A stretch of 64,000 bases of DNA from Leidyana gryllorum EB-2025a (GCA_048772705.1 JBLWGC010000104.1:496001-560000), one strand, 5' to 3'. Shown: positions 21,740 to 33,353, counted from the first letter of the stretch. Notes: a model not told the origin generated them from the letters alone. A program made the numbers and translations.

Positions 21740-24700
21740 TCAAAAATTTACAGGCTGGCAGTCCACCACGAATTTGTCGAAGAGTTCGGAAAAGTCGTGG
21801 AAGAAGATCTGCATTGAGATGATGGTAAACCTGGGTCGTTCTCTACGCGATTTCGCTGAATAGAGCGCCAAATCATACTGCTTTGTCAAATGGTGCTCCC
21901 AAGACAGTCGTGCAGCCTCTGTCGGGTTTGATCTCTGCAAAACTGTCTCCAACGCTCGCTGTAAGGCGGCTGGCCGTGCAGCCAGTGCAGTTTGCAATGC
22001 ACACGCTGCGTTCGAGATAGATCGCATCACCTGCAGATAAGAAGAAAAAAATCCCTCAATGAGTGTGTGTGTGTGTAAGTGCCCTTACCCCCTGGAGATG
22101 GCGCTGTGTGGTCGCCTTGACGAATAAGTGGTGGAGGAATTCGGTCAGTGGGTACTCCCACAGCTCGAAGGCACCAGTAGGAGACGGCGACGATTCATCA
22201 TCTGACATAGAGTGGGAAATAGCGTATGACAAGAACCAAGGTTGTTCCGCCTGCCTTACCAATGAGAGCAAAGGCAATCTCGACCAGCACATCCTCAGTC
22301 TCTGTTCTGCACACAATGTTACTCTCCAATCCTTTACCGAGCTGCACGGGAGGTTTATCGATAATTATCGATCGACACCAATATCTCTGTACTTACGAAC
22401 TGCACCAATCTCGAGGGATAGTCCCCCCGCAATTCTCGAAGGGTAGCTTGTGGTTGCCAGGAAAACAGAGCGGATGTCGATTGCAGATAAGACAGATACA
22501 CTTTTCTGCAAATTCAGACCAATGCGTCGAGACGAGTCCATAGTAGAATTTCGACTTACAGTGCGACTCCACTACCGTTGATAGAGCTTTGGAGGCTCTC
22601 GCTGTGCATCAGCTGTCCGACAAGCGGTAGAACAACAGCGATCAGCAGATGTTGGGACATTCCTTGTCGAGTGGTCTCGGCGACTGTCTCTTGTCTGTCC
22701 AACCCCGTTTGGGGAGCACTAAACTTGACGATCAGTTTCATTAACTTCAAAATGCCCCTCAACCAGAACAAGAGACTATCATTTCGGGCGTCTGCACGGT
22801 TCCCGGTGAGATTGTTCTCCACTGCGCGGTAGAGAGTGACTTGGGACAAAGTGATGTTCCGCAAAGGCCCAAAGAGTAGAGTGAGTCCTTCATTCTGAGT
22901 CTCGCTGCTGGCGAGGGTACAGAGCCCAAAGATACACTTGAGGAGGCCACAGATTCTGGACAACGGGCCGAATGATCTGTTCAAAGTCGACGAAAACTCA
23001 CTCTGTATTGGCATCGGGTGGTGTTGTCTCCGGCAAATGGCGGAGAGAGTCCAGCCAAGTTATATCCTCAATCAGCGGGCCCTGTGGGGGGGCATCACTC
23101 CTCGGGGAGATCACTCGCGCCACTGTCGCGGCATCGATAGCCGATGGCTCCATTTGATGCAACTCGGCACCAAACAGAACTCTTAGGAGACGGCGGAGAG
23201 TGGTCGCCTTCCACCGCCATTCTTCGGAGGCGGGTACAATATTCAGTCTCAGGAAGCCACGGATTAAGCCTTTGAGACCACCAACTTTTGTCATTAAAGC
23301 ATTAGCATCGTTGACCGAAAGGTGGAACGAGTGAAGGTGCATTGTGGAAGCGAACAATGCGCATTGTCGTTCCAACCATTGCTGTTCCAACACAGCTTTC
23401 ACCTGGGGATTGGCCTCGACCAACTCGCAAGCGTAATCGGTGGGTAGAACTGCAAGCGAGACAAACTCTGTCAACCTCGACTTGCTCGCGGGCGGTAGGG
23501 TATCGAGCAATCCGCCGGGCCGAACCGAAGGCAAAGCAATGGATTGGAAAGAGGGACATTCCCAGAGATGAGGGCTCGTGAGAGTCTCCAAACTTCCGAA
23601 CCTGACGGGGAGATTGATCAAATGAGGCCGACATCACACTGTTACTCACGAGTGGAGTCCGAGAAGGGCGATTCGAACCACTTCACCCTCGCCTCTTAAG
23701 GCCCCCAGACACTCAAAGCAGAATTTGATGCTCATATCCAGCCAAGCCATGGAGGCGTGCGAGGACTGGAGGACCGCTGCTGTGTCTTTCGGGGCGAAAC
23801 AATAAGCGTGGGTCATTCTTATCAGGAATACCAACACCGCCTCGATGACCAACGGCGACAACTGATTGAGACGAGTCGGTGACAAGAGGTTGATACCAGC
23901 CGGGGTAAGTAGGATCTGGAAAAAGTTACTCAGCGTCTCCGTCTCGCGGCACACAGGATGCTCCACCAGAGGCACCGGCGAGGTACACATGCCTGAAAAT
24001 GAAGTATTGTGTTGAGAGGTGTCAATATTGCCCCGCTTACAGGAATGGAAGGACCCAACATCACGATAGAACGAAGGGATATGGGGCATTCGGACTTTCT
24101 CTCCTCCGCTGATCCCAGGCTCAGCGGTCAAAATTGCCGTTGACATCAGGAAGAAGAAACGGATATAATCCAGATCAGTTGTTGAAAGTTGTGGATTCGC
24201 CATTACGGATTTCAGCTTATTCATCAGCGCGTTCAAAGCGTCAATGGGAACCAACCGGCAAGCCTCTGCGAACAGTCCCACTCGATTCAAATAGCGATCG
24301 TCGTCCAGATACAGTGTGTGTGACGTTATAGACAGAAAGTTGGTGCCGCCTGACGCAGCTCCCGGGTTGGGAGACGCCTCGTCTTCCTGCACTCGGATCT
24401 CGCGGTCCTGAACTCGCAGACCAGCGATCTCTTCCAAGTCTTCGGTGTCATCAGCGTCGAGTATGGGCCAAGAGTTGACCAGAATATCACCCACTCGACC
24501 CGCCAGCGCCCCCACGTACTGGTCTCGGTCTCCAGGCGCCATTGTGATGGAGGTGAAATGAGCACATAAGCCCAGAACCCGCAAAACAGACTCAGCCAAT
24601 ACCAACGCCTCATCTCGCACCAAGTGCACTCTCACAGCGGATTGACGTAGAGCTCTGAAGAGAAGAGAAGTTGTTGAAATAGTGGAGCCCGGCGACATTC

Positions 24701-26205
24701 GACGGAACCCACTCGAGGAGAAGAGAGAGCAGGTTGCAGTTGCACTCAGTGCCGAGGCTCTTTATCGTAGAATCAGGTCTCGCAGGAGATAACAATTCAA
24801 ACAAACCCACATCGGTGTTTAAGCACAGAGCGTTGAAACACTCGATATAGTCAATGACCCGACGAACAGCAAAGGTCACTTCGGCCACGTTCTCGGAGGT
24901 CTCCACCACTAATGCCTGAACGGCGGCATTGATCCGCCCGAGCAACGACATCAGGAAAGGGATATATATATTCTCATTGGCTTCAGCGCGTTTCTTCAGC
25001 GCAGGCACAACTTGGCGTATGTTGCCTCCATAGAGACTGTTGAGATGTGTGATACGCATCGCGGCAGCTTTCTGAAGGAGACGCCGAGCGAATCCCGACG
25101 CTTCAACACTCTGTGCCAAGAGGATGTCCAGCTGGAAGACAATCTGGAAAAACTTGCCACCGGCCCATCCCCCTTCCGGCTTAGTCTCGAACAAACAGGG
25201 AATGAGACAAGTCGGGGTTAAGAAGGCCCGATGGTTCTCAGTTTGGAACGAACTGGGACCTCCGCTACGGAACGACCAGTCGAACACTGTCGAAAGGATT
25301 TGGATCTGGCTGCTCAGGAAGGGGATAGGCAGCTGATCAGTACCGGACTTGAGAACTTCGTCGATCGCTGTGAGATGCAGATTGAACAGATTGGGCAGAA
25401 ACTGCGCTTCTAAACACCTCCGGATTCTTAAATGCATTCGAGAGTCCAAACCAATGGCGGCCAAACTGGTGGTGGAAGAGATTTCCTCAACCACCATTGC
25501 CAAAACCAAACTGCCCCCCGTCCGAACTCTCAAATCCTGGCCTGACGCCGAAGTCGCCATCATCTGTTGTAACAACTCGTCACCCAATCGCGCCACTCCC
25601 GCCAGCTCTGTCTCCAAACCCGCGCAAATATAGGGGCCCGCCAGAGCGTGACGCACACAGTCGGCTATCACGGTAGAGTACTGAAGAGAGAATGTGGCAA
25701 GGACGGATAGCGGCATTGGTGGTGAGGAGGCGAAACACAAAGATAGACAAAGGCGACACTCACTGAGCTTTTGAGTGGTCCGAGCTTTTGCTGATCAGCG
25801 TTGGTGACACACATCTCCCACAAATTGGAGGCGACTGTCATCGCTTTCTGTGTCCAAGCGATGTATGGGAGGGGTTGTTTGTTCTTGCGCAATTCTATAT
25901 ACCGAGTGAGATTGATGAAGAGCCATAGAGAGAGAGAAGGCCTTACCGTCGTCGGCGAGCACCCAGTGCTTTCTCAGACTTTGACGCAGAATTACAGCCG
26001 CGATAACATGGTGACTCTGCTCTTGCAGTGTGCCCTGAGATAAGGGGCCCTTCAATTGCTCAAAGTATGCTATCACATTGTCAAGAGTGGTTGGGTCGGA
26101 CCGTAGCGACTCGACAGCTGCAGTTGAGTGTCTCAACTCCTCAGGCGTGGCCAACGGGTTGGAAAGGGCCTTGACCACTCCTTCGAAAGCCACCTGCCAA
26201 CTCAT
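21740..26205 (-). CDS. XPO4: Exportin-4/7-like karyopherin
   Basis: Eleven exons (26205-25947, 25894-25764, 25680-24746, 24654-24041, 23992-23650, 23601-23002, 22955-22560, 22505-22397, 22341-22260, 22201-22089, 22030-21740) sum to 1290 residues in frame; introns are 46-91 nt. The protein is all helical HEAT repeats. The N-terminus (SWQVAFEGVVKALSNP...VIAAVILRQSLRKHW) matches the importin-beta-like entry region. SSQIQILSTVFDWSF and the closing RPRFTIISMQIFFHDFSELF resemble the exportin-4/7/RanBP17 group, best to XPO4. Such proteins export cargo with Ran-GTP. Family choice within the group is inference; the length fits XPO4 (about 1150 in humans). MSWQ at 26205 is preferred over an upstream in-frame ATG at 26250, which would overlap the divergent neighbour. 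Confidence 0.75.
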
Positions 26206-26248
26206 CTTTTTTGTGCAAGTTTTTGCTGTGGCCGCAGGCGATCTCCGC

Positions 26249-28234
26249 ATGGCCCTTCCTCAGTCTCGGCCTCGAAGAGTCATTCCTCAAGCAACTTCCA
26301 ACGCATTGGGATATAAAGAAGAACTTTGCTTTCGCCTACTGGACTTAAACTGTCTGGCACCCTCGTTGGTCGACAACCGGTATAAGGATCACGATGCTCG
26401 GATTATGGACCCAGATTACCGGTGAGACAAGACTCCTCATTGCACACGCGAACTTGACAGCGAACAGGAGGTGTTGACTGAAATACGCTTGAAAGATCCC
26501 GACCTGTGCACGCTTCAAGAGGTGGAGCCAGCCCAATTCAACCGATATCTCCAGGTGTGTGTGTGTTTTATGTGTGTGTCCATTTATGTCAGTGTTCGTG
26601 TGGGGTTCGGTCTGGGTTGTGCGTGACTATATTGTGCGGAACTGTGGGATGACCGAATGTCTCGCAGTCGTTGAAACCGCTGACATACACCGGGCGCTAT
26701 CAAAAGCATTCTGGGGCTCGTGCAGACGGAATCATGACATTATGGAAAGAGACAACATTTGAGCCAATGGAGGAGAAAGAGATAAGCTTTGCGCCGGCCG
26801 CCGAGGCGGACGCGAATTTGAGGGCACAATTGGTGGCCTTACGGTTCAAAAAGACCGATGTATCCGGCCAGCAACCCATCATTATAGTTGTGAATTGCCA
26901 TCTCGTTTTCAACTTCGCAAAAGCAGGGTTGAAAGTGGCACAGATCTCTCGTTTGATTACAGAGATTCACGAGACTAGAATACGACTTGCACCGAAACCG
27001 ACATACAGAGTCGATCATCACTCTGGATTGCAAATCGATATTTATGATCCTCGCTATGCACGACTCCCCACGGCCATCTTGGTGGGAGACTTCAATCTCG
27101 CGCCCTATTCGCCCATTTATTCTTACATGGCGACAGGGCTACCTCCGCAAGACTTCGCCAAAGCAGCGCAGAATCCTTCCCTCAACAGATTACTCAGTGG
27201 CCAGGCTCTCATGTTCGCACACGCTTCCAACATGGCTTCTCTCCGACCATCCCACAAGGAACTTGTTCGAGCTGCCATGCAAGCGACGCCCATGTTCTGC
27301 CCTCGTGGAGCAGAGCGCGGCTGTAGCGCTCGTGCATCGTTCCACTCCCTTGATCTCAGCCAAGTGCACCAAATACGCAACTGGCTGTCCGCCATATGTC
27401 CGCGACTGGATTTCATTCCATTCCAACAGACTGTAGCACTGTCTTTGCCCACCCCAGACCTTGTCGATGAAGATGGCTTCTCAACTTCGAAAGGATGCCA
27501 TGCACCAAATCCAACCGACCAGAGGTACTGGATGACTCAAATTACTCAGAAGCTCCAGAATGCTAACGTGGATTTCGACACTGTAACAAATGCCATGTCC
27601 AATCGGGCCTACTTCATCAGTCCTATGCACCTGGTATCGTCAATGCGGGAACCTCGGTCTTTCTCACCCACTGCGCTCGATGACGAGTATATTGCCTCCG
27701 AACCCTGGGCCACCGTGTATCAAGGCAGCCAACGTGGCACAGTTGACTACGTTTGGGTGGATGACTCTCAACTGCGGGTAAGCACTAAGCTAAACCACCT
27801 CCTGTTTCAAGCTTTCTGGATCCTAAACAACCTCACCCCACCCCGACAACACCACAGGCACGACCGTCTCCGAAGTCCTCCCGAAAATCTGGCTGGCAGG
27901 TAACTCGGCACCTCCAACTCCCAACAGAATCAGAGTTCCGACGATTTGGCCCCGTTCCGAACGCGGTGAGTGTGTGCAAAGCGTGTCTCCTGGAAACCCG
28001 ATGTTCAAATAGCGATGGCCGCTATCGGACCATTACAGTATTTGTGCCGACCTTATGGTATTGGAAGCCCCATGTTTGAGCGCCACAGTCCTAATGACGC
28101 TGAAGACGAAGGCCAAGGGTTGGAGCGATGAGGCGCCATATGCTTTCGAGGCAGTGAGAACCTTCCTGATGGAGGAGCGTCGCGCGCAATATCACGAGGG
28201 GCTCAAGCGGCAACGCGAAGAATTCGCTAAATAA
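26249..28234 (+). CDS. Angel/CCR4-type endonuclease-exonuclease-phosphatase (mRNA nuclease)
   Basis: Five exons (26249-26421, 26461-26554, 26668-27777, 27858-27965, 28013-28234; introns 39, 113, 80 and 47 nt) encode 568 residues. The EEP fold is seen as FRLLDLNCLAPSL, DLCTLQEVEPAQF (metal-binding Glu), GIMTLWKETTF, IIIVVNCHLVF, AILVGDFNLAPYSPIY (catalytic Asp-Asn), GTVDYVWVDDS and, in the last exon, ARWPLSDHYSICADL (catalytic Asp-His). This order matches the CCR4/Angel branch, which removes poly(A) or 3' phosphates from RNA. A large insert of about 150 residues separates the GDFN and GTVDYVW blocks and includes Cys and Pro-rich sequence. The leucine-rich repeats of CCR4 itself are absent, so Angel-like is the better label. 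Confidence 0.85.
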
Positions 28235-28262
28235 GGAGAAAAGAAGTTGTTGGAGATTGCAA

Positions 28263-29822
28263 ATGTCGTTATGGTGTGTCCCCTTGACGGTCCTGGTACC
28301 GCCAGCCCACGCCAGATGCCCAGCAATGTTACCAAACTATGAAGACTCATATTCAGACCCAATGGACTGGTTGGAGCCCCGTCCCAACTACAATACGTGG
28401 GGAAGACCTCCAGTGGTGCTGCCAGGCAGACTTGAAGAGTCCTTCGTCTGCCCGCCACCAGCCCCGGACGCCATGATGCCATCGTTCCCGGGGCCCCAGA
28501 ACCTTATGGCTCCACCTGTTCCATTGTTCCAGCCGAGAAATGACTATTTGCCAGCGGCGAGCGATGGAGAAGCCGATTGGGTGGGAAGTTACATGAGAGG
28601 AAGTAAAGAGAATGACGAGTTGGATATCGTGAAGAGGGTAATGGAATGTGTTGAAGGAGGAAAGAGAGAGGTGGCCAAGAAGACAATGATCGGAATGTGT
28701 TCGTGGTTTCTTAACCACATTCATGAAGCGTTGCGTACTCTCCACACGTCGTCTTCAGAACTGCTGGTGCCTGCTGAGGCAGCCGCAGCTCATATACAAC
28801 AGTTTTGGCGAGAAGTGAGCAATCGTATGGTTCGATACAAAGCGCCAGCCCTTGACTTCATTGAATGTCCCGGGGCCCTTGCGGTCGCAAGCCAAGTTCA
28901 AAATAGCACGGGGGAGCTTCAGCTCCCTGGGAGAGCTCAGGTACGAACCCCCATTTCCGAGCCTTTATTGGTCAGGGTGGCTGCGGACGTGAAGTCCGCG
29001 GATCCTGACCTTCATGCTCAACTGGAAAACCAGATAGACCGGAGCAAAAGGTTCTGGAAACAGCTTATAGACACTGCCGAACGTGAGAAGAAGGACAGGC
29101 ACTATCGTTCGGAAACAGTGACCGAGATAGCTCGGATGCTTCTAGGACGAGGCGGAGAAGGTAACCCGGGAATGGAAGATTTGATCTTTGAGAGACCCGA
29201 CGACCTCGAGAACACAGCTCACTTTCTGGGGGCTCTGACTTGGAGTGTCCTCGATGTGCTTTGCTCACCACCACCAGATGTCAACACGGCCATTCCAGCC
29301 CCGTTACGCCGATATATTGACGCAATAATCAGTGATGGTCTTCGGCAACACTATGCGGAGAACACATCCGATTGGGAGGTATTTCTGACAACGAGTTTCC
29401 CGACAATAGCTGCAAGAGCCCGTTCTTTTCTGGCCGAGACACAGTCAGGCGTAGCGAATTATCGGTGGCATCGGTTACTATTGAACGCAGCGGTGCTGCA
29501 TTGGTCAATGGGTGGTGGGCGAAGGCGAGATCGCGATCGGGGAATCTCCATTAAGCGGTTCAGTAGTGTCGATTGGAACCAATGGATCAAAGACCACCCA
29601 CATGCGGTGGTGGAGACAGCATATCAGTGGGCGAGAAGGTCACCTTCATCGAGACCTGTGGTGTTCTCGATAAATCAAGCCTTAGGGGAGATAAAATGTG
29701 ATGAGGAGGGCGCACTTGTCCAGCACGACATTGACAAAACAGAAGCTCGGCCAGCTCCAACCCATCCATTACAACCTGTGCATAATCGCAATTATGCGTA
29801 CGATCAGTCGGAATCCTTTTAG
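28263..29822 (+). CDS. Intronless protein of unknown function, 519 aa
   Basis: One exon from ATG at 28263 (the frame is open upstream but only with a TTG). The first 20 residues (MSLWCVPLTVLVPPAHARC) could be a weak signal peptide. A Pro-rich stretch follows, then mostly helical sequence with many Trp and charged residues (IQQFWREVSNRMVRYKA; RYIDAIISDGLRQHYAENT; DWNQWIKDHPHAVVETAYQW). No domain is recognised. The start lies 28 bp after the Angel-like stop on the same strand. It resembles the intronless genes at 53.7-63.8 kb in style (single exon, helical, Trp-rich), but I could not show homology by eye. Confidence 0.6.
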   Translation: MSLWCVPLTVLVPPAHARCPAMLPNYEDSYSDPMDWLEPRPNYNTWGRPPVVLPGRLEESFVCPPPAPDAMMPSFPGPQNLMAPPVPLFQPRNDYLPAASDGEADWVGSYMRGSKENDELDIVKRVMECVEGGKREVAKKTMIGMCSWFLNHIHEALRTLHTSSSELLVPAEAAAAHIQQFWREVSNRMVRYKAPALDFIECPGALAVASQVQNSTGELQLPGRAQVRTPISEPLLVRVAADVKSADPDLHAQLENQIDRSKRFWKQLIDTAEREKKDRHYRSETVTEIARMLLGRGGEGNPGMEDLIFERPDDLENTAHFLGALTWSVLDVLCSPPPDVNTAIPAPLRRYIDAIISDGLRQHYAENTSDWEVFLTTSFPTIAARARSFLAETQSGVANYRWHRLLLNAAVLHWSMGGGRRRDRDRGISIKRFSSVDWNQWIKDHPHAVVETAYQWARRSPSSRPVVFSINQALGEIKCDEEGALVQHDIDKTEARPAPTHPLQPVHNRNYAYDQSESF

Positions 29823-29860
29823 CTTTCCATAACCACTAAGTATTTTCACTAAGCTTCCAT

Positions 29861-30670
29861 ATGAACATTGCACTCGGACTGTACAGTGTGGCTTCTTTGG
29901 CGCCTATCGGGGCTATCAGTCTCCTCAAAGATTCAACTGTTCATTTGAACTGTGCTGAAGCTACAGGTGTGGCCAGTTGTGACTGGCGGTGTGTGGAGAG
30001 CTGCACAATCCCCTATGGGACCGATTTGAACATTAGCTCCCTGTCTACTTGTATCACTCATATAGGAGCTGAATGTAAAGTTCCTGCTGAGGCCCACGCC
30101 ATTATCGAGCCTGAATGGTTCTGCTCGACAAAGGCTGCAATGGACAATGATGAGAGTGATTCTCAAGGTTATGCATTCGCTCTGAAAAGCACCACGGGTG
30201 ACGAGTACGGGGGATTGGACATCACTTCACGTGAATTGGAGAGTTTCTCAGTCGATATTCGGGGTGAATTCGACAGAACCGCGTGTCGGGCTTTGATTGA
30301 GTACTCTGTGGCATTGGCCTCGAGTGATCTGAAAGCTGACTCGGAACACAGATGCTCGAACACCATTGAGCGTGCGGCCGAAGGAACGAATACAGTGGCA
30401 ACTTTCGGGTTTGAAATTCTCAACCTGAATCTCACCGAATGGGCACAGGACCGAGAAACCAGTGCTGTCAATGAGCTCGGCAGGAAGACCCAAGTTTTCG
30501 AACTCGCTACTCTTGGAGGATGTTGGGTGGAGGCCTCCAGCATCACTCTCTATCACACTTCCAAGATTGTGATATCATCACATCCCAGCGGAGTGGCACC
30601 ACGTACAGCCGGTGCGACTTCTGTTTTACTCTTTTGGTTCGGTGTGCTGCTATACAGCAACATGTGTTAG
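29861..30670 (+). CDS. Secreted or GPI-anchored Cys-containing protein, function unknown
   Basis: A single exon of 269 residues. The N-terminus (MNIALGLYSVASLAPIGAIS) is a plausible signal peptide. The next 80 residues hold nine cysteines (VASCDWRCVESC is typical), giving a disulphide-rich domain. The middle is Ser/Thr/Glu-rich. The C-terminus ends with a hydrophobic stretch (SVLLFWFGVLLYSNMC) preceded by small residues (SGVAPRTAGA), which fits a GPI-anchor signal. This suggests a cell-surface protein, which is inference. No family is recognised. It lies 38 bp after the preceding orphan gene. Confidence 0.55.
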   Translation: MNIALGLYSVASLAPIGAISLLKDSTVHLNCAEATGVASCDWRCVESCTIPYGTDLNISSLSTCITHIGAECKVPAEAHAIIEPEWFCSTKAAMDNDESDSQGYAFALKSTTGDEYGGLDITSRELESFSVDIRGEFDRTACRALIEYSVALASSDLKADSEHRCSNTIERAAEGTNTVATFGFEILNLNLTEWAQDRETSAVNELGRKTQVFELATLGGCWVEASSITLYHTSKIVISSHPSGVAPRTAGATSVLLFWFGVLLYSNMC

Positions 30671-30730
30671 CTAGTTTCACGAGGTTTTTGTCTCTAAAAA
30701 AGAGATGTGTGATCTGCACTCCATCCATGA

Positions 30731-32140
30731 TCAGCCTTGCTTTACTCTCGTTGTTGGTGGGGCAGGAAGGGTACCGTCTTGTTCCAGCCCACACCAATTG
30801 CATTGTGGGTTCTGCAGGCCACCTTCTCGCCCTATTCCACAGTGTCGACACTGGTGTATGCACTCTAAAGTGTTTTCATCAATTATGTCGGAGGAGGGCA
30901 CAATGTCATGTATTCGAGACGCTCCTGGGGGCAATATCAACAGGAGACGGACAAAGTTCTTAGCCTGCTCGTCTCCGAGATGACAGAGTCGGTTTGCATC
31001 CTCTATGGTGGGCTCGAAACAGGCAACACCCCACCGAAAAAGCTTCTGAGCTCGAGCCTCTTTCAACTGCTCCAGAACATATCGCGCATTTGGGGATATG
31101 GCCGTCGGTCTCTGCAGATCTGTTAATGTCAATCCCTCTGAACCATTCAATCTCGCTTGGCGAGTCCACTCTCGCAGTGTCACCATCGGTGCTCCACAAA
31201 TACACTTGTGTTTTTGACTGGATGATGATGTGGCCTCAGGTTCTCTCCATCTGGCGTGACAGGAAAAGCACCTCGAGAAGGTCGGAGGTGGCAGAGACCG
31301 TAAGGTGCCGTATATTGCTCGCCAGAATATTGGAGTTTTGCACCAGAGTCGGATTACCGTTCGGATCAAAGGAAAGAGAATTGTCCCTCTAATCTCTTTT
31401 CCTCCGTACCGGAATGTGATCTCGTGAGCATTGAATGAGAGAGGCAAATCTTTGGCGAAACGATTCTCGAAACGCTTGAGTTTCTCCAAAACACCATTCT
31501 CCTGAAACGGAGGGAAGTCTCGTTCAGGGAGTCCAGCGAGATCCCAACAGTTAGCCACAGTGGGCCAGTCGCCTTTCCATTCAGCCTTCCCGATTTTGCC
31601 CTCCAATCGGGTGACTCCACCCACAATGAGCCCAGTGTGATTAAGAGGGAACACATGATTGGTCGCATCTCTGGGAACAATGACACGAATACGTCGAACA
31701 GGCGGGACATCAGACGTCTGCAACAGTTTGGCCCTCTCGGCCAAGGCTTTAGACAAAGTGTCGTGCACAAAGTGGTCGTCTCGGCGTGAGATTATGTATT
31801 GGGCCAATTCTTCAACCGAATCTTCCAAGTGACTCTCCACCCGAACAGGACGACACAGTAGACGTGAAACAAATTCAACTGCATTCGACCGCGCATTCGC
31901 GCGTATCCAATCACAGTAGTGGCCAAGCCGCTCTGGTATTATCTCGCATTCGTCGGGACTATCACTGTCGCAGCCCAACCCTCCAGACCTCCAGTAACCT
32001 ACAGTGCTCGCTACAGGGACTCCAGCAGGCGTCTGACTCTCGTGTCTCGAGCGTTTTGATGAACTGGTGGACGTGAGTGATACCACCGAGTGGGATCGCT
32101 TCACTCGGGGTGTGGAGGACGTCGGGTCGTGGCTTGTCAT
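30731..32140 (-). CDS. Intronless protein with two CxxC zinc-ribbon-like clusters, function unknown
   Basis: A single exon of 469 residues from ATG at 32140. The N-terminal 45 residues are Ser/Thr/Arg-rich. The middle (VRRIRVIVPRDATNHVFPL...GLIVGGVTRLEGKIG) is beta-rich. Two pairs of CxxC-type knuckles follow: CFSCHARW with CICGAPM around residue 290-320, and CRHCGIG with CNWCGLE near the C-terminus. Such spacing fits zinc-binding ribbons as in RNA-polymerase or ribosome factors, but no family is recognised. The 3' end is convergent with the secreted protein gene, 60 bp apart. Confidence 0.6.
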   Translation of the reverse strand: MTSHDPTSSTPRVKRSHSVVSLTSTSSSKRSRHESQTPAGVPVASTVGYWRSGGLGCDSDSPDECEIIPERLGHYCDWIRANARSNAVEFVSRLLCRPVRVESHLEDSVEELAQYIISRRDDHFVHDTLSKALAERAKLLQTSDVPPVRRIRVIVPRDATNHVFPLNHTGLIVGGVTRLEGKIGKAEWKGDWPTVANCWDLAGLPERDFPPFQENGVLEKLKRFENRFAKDLPLSFNAHEITFRYGGKEIRGTILFPLIRTVIRLWCKTPIFWRAIYGTLRSLPPPTFSRCFSCHARWREPEATSSSSQKHKCICGAPMVTLREWTRQARLNGSEGLTLTDLQRPTAISPNARYVLEQLKEARAQKLFRWGVACFEPTIEDANRLCHLGDEQAKNFVRLLLILPPGASRIHDIVPSSDIIDENTLECIHQCRHCGIGREGGLQNPQCNWCGLEQDGTLPAPPTTRVKQG

Positions 32141-32384
32141 GATGCCAACGGGGCGGCCATCAGGTAATAAAGCGTTCCTGTACTTTTTTGCGTGTCAGAC
32201 CGGCGATCACGAGAATACAGACAGACCAGTGCCGGGGTGCTGAAGAGGAGGTCATTAGAATGGCCTCAATTGTGACTGAGGTTGCGTTCCACAGATAATG
32301 CAGGAAGGGTGCGGTGCCATCAAAACTAATTTCCTAACAGGGGTGGGTTCCTCTCATTCCGCTGAGCCCCCATAGAGAGAGAGC

Positions 32385-33255
32385 TCAAGCTACCGCCATC
32401 CATTTGAGCAGGAAATCGCGGAATACGGTATCCTTCCACTGAGGGATCGACAGCTCGTGCTCGTGACCCTCCAACACTACCTCCTGAAGTGTGAGCTGTG
32501 AGGACATTCAAACAACAAACCTTACCTCTGCGTGCGCAATCTGCTCACAAGCTCGCTTGAACGCCTCAGCGGGCACCAAGGGATCGTCTACGATAATCAC
32601 AGCAAGGTGACGGATCAGGGAATGGCTCACGCACCCGAGAAATGCACTATCAGAGTGGGACAGTTGATCTTATCCACAAAATCCGGCGTCGGCCCTGGAC
32701 TGGATGCTATGACTGCACAACGCACGCGATATTTGATGTGTTGTAATAGATAGCACAACACCGTGCCGCCTTGACTGAATCCCACCAGCCCGATTCGATC
32801 AGGCTTGACAGCAGGATTCTTCGCAATTTCCTTATCAATTATCTCTTCAATGTCATTCTTTCTCTGTTCCAGTTGGTCGTAAGGATATACTCGATCTGGA
32901 CCCGGGGGGCTTAGTAAAGTAAACCAGCTTGGAATCTCATTCCCCAGCGTGCTGATGTGCTGTTCGATGCCCTTATGGCCGTTGGGATTGGGTAGCTGGA
33001 CACAATCAACATTCCACTCACTGACTTCACCTTACCCATTCCTTCTTGACGTACGATAATTTTGCACTTTGGGAGAGGCACGTCTCTCACAACCTCCTTG
33101 AAGACGGTATGGAACAAGATGGCTGACTGAGTGAATCCATGAAGGACGATTACTAGTAGACAAACACCCATTAACACATCACAAGTTTACTGTCATCCCT
33201 CACACAACGAATCATAGGTTCCATCAGCCGGCTCGATATCCATGTAGTGAAGCAT
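32385..33255 (-). CDS. Alpha/beta hydrolase of the acyl-protein thioesterase/phospholipase type
   Basis: Five exons (33255-33204, 33152-33055, 32995-32635, 32587-32526, 32483-32385; introns 51, 59, 47 and 42 nt) encode 223 residues, the usual length for this family. Landmarks are LLIVLHGFTQSA (oxyanion strand), KIILPNPNGHKG, PSWFTLLSP, the nucleophile elbow RIGLVGFSQGGTV, the acid in HFSDDPLVPAEAF, and the histidine in VLEGHEHELS. The order Ser-Asp-His is intact. Family members remove palmitate from proteins or cleave lysophospholipids. None of this is visible as one reading frame without splicing, and each junction keeps phase. A second ATG at 33243 is an alternative start. Confidence 0.8.
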
Positions 33256-33353
33256 CGTGATAATGTCACAGGAAGGTTTCTGAGAGCGGCCCACACAAAT
33301 CGGTATTAAAAAAAAACCTTGACCGTCATCCATCCAGTCTCTCAACAAAGCCG

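Noticed and set aside
22975-23001. A 25-nt intron in the exportin gene ending at AACAG
   Set aside because: The next AG in the same phase gives a 46-nt intron that matches the usual size in this genome.
26553-26600. TG-rich tract as a separate repeat or regulatory element
   Set aside because: It lies inside a 113-nt intron of the Angel-like gene and is ordinary low-complexity sequence.
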